From: CAWDPQ01 sp049642465
GTDB lineage: Bacteria > Acidobacteriota > Vicinamibacteria > Vicinamibacterales > 2-12-FULL-66-21
NCBI GenBank assembly: GCA_049642465.1
Contig: JBAROV010000032.1
Coordinates: 39,172-103,171, forward strand
Length of the DNA: 64,000 bases
Reading direction: 5' to 3'
Position 1 is the first letter of the stretch; each line of letters begins with the position of its first letter. This document shows positions 58,267 to 63,902 of the stretch, piece after piece. The position numbers were made by a program, and so were the translations under genes. A model generated the notes under the pieces. It saw nothing but the letters and a program-made list of their open reading frames with translations. It was not told the origin of the DNA and searched no databases.

Positions 58267-58488
58267 CAGCGTGAACCACACCCGGCTGTCGCGACTGACA
58301 GCGGTGCCCAGGCCGCTCTTGGCACTCGACGTCCAGCGTGCCGGAATTCCCGGCCACCCAGGGGCAAAGGTGTCTTTCACTATTCGACCCGCAACATCGC
58401 CCTCGCGATCGGCGTACACCTTGTCGAACGCTGCACCCGTTAGCGTCTTCAGGTCTGGATCGATGAGTCGCTGAGCGGCCCTTTTCAT
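58267..58488 (-). pseudogene. Glucoamylase (GH15)-like remnant, cut at the SemiSWEET stop
   Basis: The minus-strand frame from ATG 58488 encodes GIPARWTSSAKSGLGTAV and SRDSRVWFTL, which match, from memory, the N-terminal signature of bacterial GH15 glucoamylases / glucodextranases. Homology stops at WFTL, at the base next to the SemiSWEET stop codon. The frame runs on to 58108 antisense to that gene without further resemblance. The first about 45 codons are not clearly glucoamylase-like. The remaining about 700 residues of such an enzyme are missing. Confidence 0.55.
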
Positions 58489-58517
58489 CGCTCTCGAGCC
58501 AGAACGGGCGCAACCGC

Positions 58518-58811
58518 TCACGCCGCTCGCCGGCGCATGATGTCGCCAATGCGTTCAACGGCACGGTTAATCGCCGCATACGCATGCTGTCCCCATACGC
58601 AGGTGCGAATGGAGCCGGACGGCACCAACGCCACCGTCACTGCACAGGCAACGGTGTCGCACGTCCCGTTGCGCTTGTCCCGTCGCAGGACTACTCGCGC
58701 CCCGCGAACATGCTGCGTGTGTTGGGCAAGCGCCGCGAACACTTTGTACTCGGCATAGGTTCGAGCCTGCGCGTTACTTGATTCGTCTTCATCGATTACT
58801 TCGATGCGCAT
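58518..58811 (-). CDS. HPF/RaiA-like ribosome-hibernation family protein
   Basis: A 97-residue protein. The pattern IEVIDEDESSNAQARTYAEYKVFAALAQH, VRGARVVLRRDKR and GQHAYAAINRAVERIGDIMRRR corresponds to the sigma-54-modulation / ribosome-hibernation fold (beta-alpha-beta-beta-beta-alpha). Such proteins bind the 30S subunit and silence ribosomes in starvation. The start at 58811 has GGA close upstream; 58820 is possible. A strong sigma-54 promoter and paired activator sites lie upstream. Confidence 0.75.
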   Translation of the reverse strand: MRIEVIDEDESSNAQARTYAEYKVFAALAQHTQHVRGARVVLRRDKRNGTCDTVACAVTVALVPSGSIRTCVWGQHAYAAINRAVERIGDIMRRRAA

Positions 58812-58902
58812 GGGTTCCATAGGTTCAGGCAGCCGAGCCGCTTCAGTACTCCCGCGATGTTCTCCAGCATGAAGGCACACGCTGCCCTCTCTCTTCATGA
58901 AG

Positions 58903-58917
58903 GCAAGGGCCAGGCCA
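58903..58917 (-). promoter_or_regulatory. Sigma-54 promoter of the HPF-like gene
   Basis: On the minus strand TGGCCTGGCCCTTGC keeps TGGC, the G before the N4, and TTGC of the consensus, with correct spacing. The expected start is near 58891, 80 bp ahead of the gene. Activator sites lie 74 bp upstream. Confidence 0.68.
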
Positions 58918-58990
58918 CGTGCGGCACGGCACCTCCATGCCGAAAACCTGGAGTTGCCTGCTGTGGCTTTCGTGACGACCGCTCAGGAGC

Positions 58991-59025
58991 GTTTCGTACA
59001 GAAACGCACGGCTTCAGAATGAAAT
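58991..59025. promoter_or_regulatory. Paired activator-binding palindromes (UAS)
   Basis: GTTTCGTACAGAAAC (58991-59005; the inverted repeat extends to GCGTTTC/GAAACGC) and CTTCA-GAA-TGAAAT (59012-59025) have centres 20 bp apart. They lie between the activator gene's 3' end and the HPF-like gene. Confidence 0.62.
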
Positions 59026-59058
59026 CTGCCTCGAAGCCGGTGGGAGAGAAATCAGAAG

Positions 59059-60762
59059 TTACGCGCCAAGTCCGTACTGCTTCATCTTGCGCCAAAGCGT
59101 GACGGTGCTGATCTTCAGCGCGTCAGCCGCCTGGCGCCGGTTGCCGCGAAAACGCTCCAGCGCGCGCTCGATCATGGCGCGTTCCTGTGCCTGAAGGTCG
59201 AGGCTGTCGTCGGTCGCGCGCAGGCGAGTCTTCTGTGAGACCTCGGGCGGCAGTTCGCGGACCTTGACGCTGTCCCCGCGGGCAACGATCACAGCGCGTT
59301 CGATAGCGTGCTCGAGCTCTCGAACGTTGCCCGGCCAACTGTAGTTCATCAAAGCCGTCATGGCATCCGCCGAGACAGTTTTCACGTCCTTCTTCACACG
59401 TGCAGCAGCCCGTCCCAGGAAATCGTGGACCAGCGGGGGGATGTCCTCGCGGCGTTCGCGCAATGGCGGCACAGTGATCACGAACGCGCCGAGACGAAAA
59501 TACAGGTCCTCGCGAAACGTACCAGCCTCGACCGCCGCACGCAGATCGCGATTGGTCGCCGCGACTACTCTGGCGTTAACTTTGATGTTTCGCTCCGCAC
59601 CGACCCTGCGGATCTCACGCTCCTGGAGCGCTCGCAGGAGCTTCGCCTGAACGGTCGGCGCGACTTCACCGATCTCGTCGAGGAACAGCGTGCCGTTTCC
59701 AGCAACCTCGAACAGACCCGCTTTATCTCTCACGGCACCCGTGAACGCGCCCCGCACGTGGCCGAAGAGCTCGGATTCCAAAAGCGTCTCGGTCAGGGCC
59801 GCGCAGTTGATCGATATGAACGGACCCGTGGCGCGCGGGCTCTGATCGTGGATGAGACGAACGATGAACTCTTTCCCTGTGCCACTCTCTCCATAGACCA
59901 AGACCGTCGTATCCAGCGGGGCCACGCGTCCCGCAAGCTCGAGGACCTCCTGCATCGCTGCACTGCCTGCGATGAAGTGCTTGGAGGCGGCGTGGCGCGC
60001 AACGCGCTCGCGAAGGAGGTTGAGTTCGCGCTCACGTTTCGCGACGTGGCGTTCACGACGCTCGAGTTCTTGTAGACGCTTGTGAACAGCTTGCCGAAGG
60101 CGTTCGACCTCCTGCCCCAGATCCACGCTCTGAAAGTCGACCCGAAGCGCCTCCAGATCGTCGCCCCAACTAGCCGCATCCCTTCCAACGACGGAACACC
60201 TCGCAGCACCTTGCGCCAGGCACTCGGTTTCGCGGAAGTAAATCTCCTGTCCGAGACAGGCGCTCACGTACCCGCTCGCATAACCCGCCAACGACCAGCA
60301 CACCGGTACGTCGCTCTTGCCATAGTGGTGTACGTGCTGTTCGGCGACGTAGGAATCGTGCCAGAACACTTCCTCCTCGAATCGACCGGAAGCGGCGTCA
60401 TGTTCGACCTTGGTGATTTCGGCCCGGACAATCCCTTCAAGGCTGTGAAGCACTGCGCCCGACCAGAGGCCCTCCAGGAGGGTCTCCCACTTGGATCGAT
60501 CGCGCAGGCTCACCGCATCGTGGTACCCGTCTGCGTACCCGAACCGCAACATGAGGCGTCTCGCGGTCTCAAGTCCCAACGTGTCAATCAGTTCCTTCCG
60601 CAGAAGACCCATTGCGGCAGCGCTCAGAATCACGACGCGCTGCTCATGGAGCCGGATGATCCCTTGATCAGGGCGGAAATCGAGCAGCGAGGCGAGGTTC
60701 AGGTGCTCCAGATCCATCGGCTCGGGGTGCGGCAGTCGTTTCACATCAGCCTGTGGGTCCAT
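59059..60762 (-). CDS. Sigma-54-dependent activator of the XylR/DmpR/MopR type
   Basis: A 567-residue regulator. Residues about 15-130 form the XylR_N sensor domain and about 130-195 the V4R domain. A charged coiled-coil linker spans about 210-258 and the AAA+ domain about 265-500, with Walker A GESGTGKE, the sigma-54 contact loop GAFTGA (about 339-344) and Walker B GTLFLDEIGE. A Fis-type HTH (NRRQAADALKISTVTLWRKMKQYG) ends the protein. With this start, His106, Trp134, Cys155, Glu178, Cys181 and Cys189 fall at the phenol- and zinc-binding positions I recall for MopR, supporting both start and family. It probably binds the TTTCA-N3-TGAAA sites nearby. Confidence 0.9.
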   Translation of the reverse strand: MDPQADVKRLPHPEPMDLEHLNLASLLDFRPDQGIIRLHEQRVVILSAAAMGLLRKELIDTLGLETARRLMLRFGYADGYHDAVSLRDRSKWETLLEGLWSGAVLHSLEGIVRAEITKVEHDAASGRFEEEVFWHDSYVAEQHVHHYGKSDVPVCWSLAGYASGYVSACLGQEIYFRETECLAQGAARCSVVGRDAASWGDDLEALRVDFQSVDLGQEVERLRQAVHKRLQELERRERHVAKRERELNLLRERVARHAASKHFIAGSAAMQEVLELAGRVAPLDTTVLVYGESGTGKEFIVRLIHDQSPRATGPFISINCAALTETLLESELFGHVRGAFTGAVRDKAGLFEVAGNGTLFLDEIGEVAPTVQAKLLRALQEREIRRVGAERNIKVNARVVAATNRDLRAAVEAGTFREDLYFRLGAFVITVPPLRERREDIPPLVHDFLGRAAARVKKDVKTVSADAMTALMNYSWPGNVRELEHAIERAVIVARGDSVKVRELPPEVSQKTRLRATDDSLDLQAQERAMIERALERFRGNRRQAADALKISTVTLWRKMKQYGLGA

Positions 60763-60927
60763 TCTATTGACAGCGAGGAAACGAGTCCAAGCTCCATGCG
60801 TCCCGCCAACGCCTGACACATCTACCGCCACGAATACCTCAATTTTGACAACTGGCATGAGCCAAGTCAGCCGTGTCGTGTTCGCCGTTCGAGGCACCAT
60901 TGGAGTGGGGCCACGATCTGCGGCGAT

Positions 60928-61404
60928 CTAGCGAATGGCTACGCCGAGCACCCAGCCAACCACTTCGAGAAGACCTCGAACGGCAAGCGCGATGGGCAAT
61001 CCGATCAGGAGGATCACGAATGGGACCGCCAGCGCGATGCCCGCTGCTCCCGTGAGGGAAACTAGTCCTTGAAGAAACGTACGTCCTTCGCGTGTTGGCC
61101 GCGAGACGTCAACGACATCACTGAACCCGTGCCATCGCTCCCCCGCATCGGTGAGCGGGGTGTGTCCCGACGCACGGTCTGCCAAGTTGCCGCCGAGAGC
61201 CAGACGGGTGATACCTGGATTCCACGATGGAGGATCGCTCGCTGGAAACGAATCCGCAAGGACGTCGTCGATCGCGCGCTCGGCCGCGAGGCGCTCTCTT
61301 CGATCCCTGAGTTCGTCAACGCCGTGACGAATCACTACGGCGGCCGGCACAATCGTCGCGAGAGTACTGTCCCGATATTCGATGGTATTACTTGTGTAAA
61401 GCAC
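60928..61404 (-). CDS. SFPASDPPSW-motif membrane protein
   Basis: A 158-residue protein. Residues about 42-65 hold AIDDVLADSFPASDPPSW, a motif also present in the protein at 63013-63546. Two hydrophobic segments follow near the C-terminus (about 112-133 and 135-156). The function of the motif is unknown; it appears in small proteins of many soil bacteria. GTG start 5 bp after GAGGAGG. It is the last gene of the minus-strand unit beginning at 62298. Confidence 0.7.
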   Translation of the reverse strand: MLYTSNTIEYRDSTLATIVPAAVVIRHGVDELRDRRERLAAERAIDDVLADSFPASDPPSWNPGITRLALGGNLADRASGHTPLTDAGERWHGFSDVVDVSRPTREGRTFLQGLVSLTGAAGIALAVPFVILLIGLPIALAVRGLLEVVGWVLGVAIR

Positions 61405-61413
61405 GATTCCTCC

Positions 61414-61650
61414 TCACGCGGCCTTCCGGTACGTGTCACGCTCAGCCAGCACTCGACGACGCAGCTTCGCTCGCCAGTCGAAGTACACGACCAGCAGTCC
61501 TGCCACTATGGCTGTCGGCAGGATCACCAGACCGAACACTCTCACTTCCGACGCCAGCCACACCGCTGTGATGCCCACGGCCAGAACGACCCAAATGCTG
61601 AAAAAGGCCAGCGCCAGCGCCACGATTGTTTCCTTGTTTGCTTTTCTCAC
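61414..61650 (-). CDS. Small two-helix membrane protein
   Basis: A 78-residue protein with two membrane helices (about 10-32 and 38-57) and a basic tail (DWRAKLRRRVLAERDTYRKAA). No family is recognised. The GTG start at 61650 follows a strong AGGAGG. The gene lies entirely inside the longer frame 61442-61888, in a different frame, so either the genes overlap or the longer frame is extended by a shift. Confidence 0.65.
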   Translation of the reverse strand: MRKANKETIVALALAFFSIWVVLAVGITAVWLASEVRVFGLVILPTAIVAGLLVVYFDWRAKLRRRVLAERDTYRKAA

Positions 61651-61888
61651 GGTTCCTCCTATTCCTCCTGTTCGTTAGCGACTGTCCGCCGATGACGGTT
61701 CGTATAGCCCGTTCAATTTCAACGGTCAGCAGCTCGAGCTGACACGGTGACACTCCGAATCCCTGGGCGTAGCTCACCAGTCGACTTCCGTCGAAGAGGA
61801 CGATAAAGCTGTCCTCGCGATCCAGCAGGTCGTCGATCTGCTTCTGAAAGCGCTGAACGTCACTGCCGAGCATCCCGCGAAGAGTCAT
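61442..61888 (-). CDS. Protein of unknown function; only N-terminal half looks genuine
   Basis: The frame encodes 148 residues, but only about 1-72 (from MTLRGMLGSDVQRFQKQIDD through LTVEIERAIRTVIGGQ) have protein-like composition. The rest is Arg/Gly/Ser-rich and antisense-like over the small membrane gene. A stop in another frame lies just after GGQS, so a frameshift at the AGGAGGAATAGGAGG repeat may have extended the frame. Its ATG overlaps the stop of the upstream gene (ATGA). Confidence 0.4.
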   Translation of the reverse strand: MTLRGMLGSDVQRFQKQIDDLLDREDSFIVLFDGSRLVSYAQGFGVSPCQLELLTVEIERAIRTVIGGQSLTNRRNRRNREKSKQGNNRGAGAGLFQHLGRSGRGHHSGVAGVGSESVRSGDPADSHSGRTAGRVLRLASEAASSSAG

Positions 61889-62298
61889 GGTCGAAACTCC
61901 GCGGTCGACGGCGATTGGTCCGACGAACCGGTGACGGACTGAGATCGTCGCGGAGTGGCTGAATCCAGCGTTCGACTCGGACGGTGCACGATATCGGCAG
62001 CCTCCGACACACGGTCGGTCGGCGCAATTCGCTCCTCAGATTGACGTGAGGCGCCGATTGCGCGTGAGCGTAGAAATGTCAGCTCACCAGCGCGTGCTCC
62101 AAATGTCGCCAACGCTTCCGCCCACAGCGTGCGCGCCTCGACGTGCGGGCACTCGTCGTCGCACGTGTCAGCCATTCGGCCTGAGCGGAGGCGGCGCTCG
62201 TGCGCCACCATCGCGTCGTGCCACGCGGCGAGGCGCGCGGACAGCGAGGCTGCCTCAGACGTCCCAATTCCCGAGCCAAGCATTACGTACGGATTCAT
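61885..62298 (-). CDS. Small protein of unknown function in the sigma-54 unit
   Basis: A 137-residue protein. Residues 1-85 are helical with a Cys pair (TCDDECPHVEARTLWAEALATFG). The C-terminal half is Ser/Arg-rich and looks disordered. No family is recognised. AGGAG lies 10 bp before the ATG at 62298. It is the first gene of a four-gene minus-strand unit that ends at 60928. Confidence 0.6.
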   Translation of the reverse strand: MNPYVMLGSGIGTSEAASLSARLAAWHDAMVAHERRLRSGRMADTCDDECPHVEARTLWAEALATFGARAGELTFLRSRAIGASRQSEERIAPTDRVSEAADIVHRPSRTLDSATPRRSQSVTGSSDQSPSTAEFRP

Positions 62299-62655
62299 GT
62301 CAGACCCACTCCTCGTGTTGGTGAGAATCAGCCTTCGCCCCTGCCGGGTGTTCAACCGCTCAAAGTAGTCCGTAGACGCTGCTCGCGCCCGCAGGTCTAC
62401 GCCAGGCACCTGTCTGCCCGGCGGCAAGATCAATCAGAGTGAGAAGAGCAGCCGGGACGCGCCGGCTGACGGGAGCAGCGGCGTCAGTGCCTTGCGGCAT
62501 TGGCGCGACCGCCAGCGAGGAGAGCACTGTCTCCTCGCGACGAAGGCGCCGCCGACGCCGCCGCAACGATGGCGGGCACGGAGCAAGGGGGTAAAGCAGA
62601 TAAGCATGCCGATTTGCACAACGGCTTCGACCGGCGTGCACCCGCTGTGTTCAAG
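62299..62655 (-). other. Long untranslated stretch between sigma-54 promoter and first gene
   Basis: About 345 bp separate the predicted transcription start (near 62645) from the ATG at 62298. Minus-strand frames here are open but Arg-rich, lack ribosome-binding sites and resemble nothing known. The stretch could be a long leader or the site of a lost gene. Confidence 0.35.
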
Positions 62656-62671
62656 AGCAACTTCCGATCCG
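62656..62671 (-). promoter_or_regulatory. Candidate sigma-54 promoter, minus strand
   Basis: On the minus strand CGGATCGGAAGTTGCT has GG-N10-GC spacing, CG before the N4 and a full TTGCT. It lies 45 bp from the palindrome pair at 62716-62748 and would drive the four-gene unit ending at 60928. Confidence 0.5.
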
Positions 62672-62715
62672 GTCGCTTTCAGAACAAAAACGCGGGATCG
62701 GGCGGACTCTCGGCA

Positions 62716-62748
62716 GTTCAGTGTGAAACGACCGTTTCAGAATGAAAT
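62716..62748. promoter_or_regulatory. Paired activator-binding palindromes (UAS)
   Basis: GTTCA-GTG-TGAAAC (62716-62729) and GTTTCA-GAA-TGAAAT (62734-62748) have centres about 19 bp apart. They lie between divergent candidate sigma-54 promoters 45 bp (minus) and 52 bp (plus) away, the same geometry as at 55735-55768. Confidence 0.65.
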
Positions 62749-62799
62749 CGCGCTCAAGCTGGCTAAATAGGATCTACGTAAGGTGTCCGTTGCATACAC

Positions 62800-62815
62800 C
62801 GGACCGTGGTTTGCT
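62800..62815 (+). promoter_or_regulatory. Candidate sigma-54 promoter, plus strand
   Basis: CGGACCGTGGTTTGCT has the invariant GG and GC at 10-bp spacing, CG before the N4, and TTGCT. The expected start is near 62826, ahead of the USP remnant and the thioredoxin-fold gene. Confidence 0.55.
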
Positions 62816-62867
62816 CTCCTCACGTCGTCGGCACTCTGCTGGCCATCAAACAACGGAGGTTGAATTC

Positions 62868-62972
62868 GTGAAGGGACTCGCGCGCTTGGAGGAAGCGCCT
62901 TGTCCTGTTCTGGCAGTCCCAGCTCGACCGGCGGTCTCTAGGAAGCGTGACGAGTGGCAACCCGCGGCGTAG
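62868..62972 (+). pseudogene. Universal-stress-protein remnant (start and C-terminal tail)
   Basis: From GTG 62868, 8 bp after GGAGG, the frame reads KGLARLEEAPCPVLAVPA and then a basic tail to the TAG at 62970-62972. The segment APCPVLAVP matches the last strand of UspA-type proteins (usual form APCPVLVV). The about 130 residues that should precede it are absent, yet promoter, leader, ribosome-binding site and start codon are intact. Confidence 0.5.
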
Positions 62973-63012
62973 CGATGGTGCCACGGGCGTATGCTCAGAC
63001 GAGGAGGGGATC

Positions 63013-63546
63013 ATGAGTCCCGTTGCTCTCGTGCATGCTGCGCCCACGTGGATGGACGACGTTCTTGCCGATTCGTTTCCGGCAAGCGATCCTCCCTCGT
63101 GGACTCCCGGGATGGCGAGACCTGCACCGATGAATGTTCACGTTGGCCAGGAGGGGAGCCTGATGCTTCAGACCGGCGATCTCGTTCCACATTTCACCGT
63201 GACGACTTTCAGTGGCGAGAGCTTCAATTACTCCGACATCTGGCAGCGAAAAAACCTCGTGCTTGTCTTGCTGCCTCATGCGGAATCGGCGGCCAGCAGC
63301 AAGTTCGTCGACCAGCTCACAGCCCAGATGTCCGAGTTGACCGGCGATGACAGCGTGTGCGTCATCACCCGAGACAGCGTCTCAGGCGTCCCGAGCCCAG
63401 GCATCGTCGTTGCGGATCGATGGGGAGAGATTCATCACGTCGCCGAGGGAAAAACAGGGGACGATCTACCCGGTCCTGACGACCTGATCGAATGGCTTCG
63501 CTACGTCCAGCGTCACTGCCCCGAGTGCGAAGGAGAGGCGAGATAA
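63013..63546 (+). CDS. SFPASDPPSW-motif protein with thioredoxin/peroxiredoxin-like domain
   Basis: A 177-residue protein. WMDDVLADSFPASDPPSW (about 13-30) is the motif shared with the protein at 60928-61404. Residues about 50-165 look like an AhpC/TSA-type thioredoxin fold (TGDLVPHFTVTTFSGESFNYSDI, LVLVLLPH, IVVADRWGEIHHVAEG). The peroxidatic cysteine expected after the LVLVLLP strand is absent, so peroxidase activity is unlikely; Cys pairs remain only at the end (HCPECEGEAR). The start follows GAGGAGGGG. It is downstream of the USP remnant in the same predicted sigma-54 transcript. Confidence 0.7.
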   Translation: MSPVALVHAAPTWMDDVLADSFPASDPPSWTPGMARPAPMNVHVGQEGSLMLQTGDLVPHFTVTTFSGESFNYSDIWQRKNLVLVLLPHAESAASSKFVDQLTAQMSELTGDDSVCVITRDSVSGVPSPGIVVADRWGEIHHVAEGKTGDDLPGPDDLIEWLRYVQRHCPECEGEAR

Positions 63547-63598
63547 GGCGTCACGCCCTGAACAGCGCACGCCATCCAGCTTTTACATTGAGCCGAAT

Positions 63599-63615
63599 CG
63601 TTTCAGTTTGAAACG
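63599..63615. promoter_or_regulatory. Single activator-binding palindrome (best match)
   Basis: CGTTTCA-GTT-TGAAACG is a perfect inverted repeat with 7-bp arms, the cleanest copy of the motif in the window. No second copy lies 20 bp away. Confidence 0.6.
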
Positions 63616-63697
63616 ACGACGGAATGTCAAGCGCGTCTGGCCTGCCTCTAAGTCTTTACGGTACAAGCAGTTCAAGCTGTTAACAGAAGCGCGCCAG

Positions 63698-63712
63698 TGG
63701 TCCTACGTTTGC
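63698..63712 (+). promoter_or_regulatory. Candidate sigma-54 promoter without a recognised gene
   Basis: TGGTCCTACGTTTGC keeps TGG, TTGC and the spacing. It lies 84 bp past the palindrome at 63599 and points toward the tRNA-Ser gene, which is on the opposite strand. No open reading frame of note follows. Confidence 0.35.
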
Positions 63713-63735
63713 CTCTAGAGGAGTCGGGTGGGGGG

Positions 63736-63816
63736 CCATCCTTCGCCTTTCGGCGGAGTGAGCTCGCTGGCTTGCCATCCGTAGCTCGCTCACGATGACA
63801 GGCGAGCGAAGGATGG
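63736..63816. repeat. Inverted repeat ending in the tRNA CCA tail
   Basis: CCATCCTTCGC (63736-63746) and GCGAAGGATGG (63806-63816) form an 11-bp perfect stem around 59 bp. The interior has further GAGCTCGC / GCTCGCTC words. The right arm includes the three bases that encode the tRNA CCA end. Confidence 0.6.
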
Positions 63817-63902
63817 CGGAGAGGGTGGGATTCGAACCCACGTGCCCTTGCGGACAAGACGCTTTCGAGGCGCCCCCGTTACGACCACTTCGGTACCTCT
63901 CC
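63814..63902 (-). tRNA. tRNA-Ser (anticodon CGA)
   Basis: An 89-base tRNA including an encoded CCA. The acceptor stem is GGAGAGG / CCTCTCC, and the anticodon arm GGCGC-CTCGAAA-GCGTC gives anticodon CGA (reads UCG). A long variable arm (TTGTCCGCAAGGGCA) is typical of class II tRNA-Ser. The T-arm GTGGG-TTCGAAT-CCCAC is perfect. Confidence 0.95.

Noticed and set aside
62360..62641. Minus-strand frames in the leader of the small membrane operon
   Set aside because: Very Arg-rich with no start signal or similarity; kept only as a possible site of a lost gene.
63672..63857. Minus-strand frame of 61 codons over the tRNA and inverted repeat
   Set aside because: It runs through the tRNA-Ser gene and the repeat; such frames are common artefacts of this repeat type.
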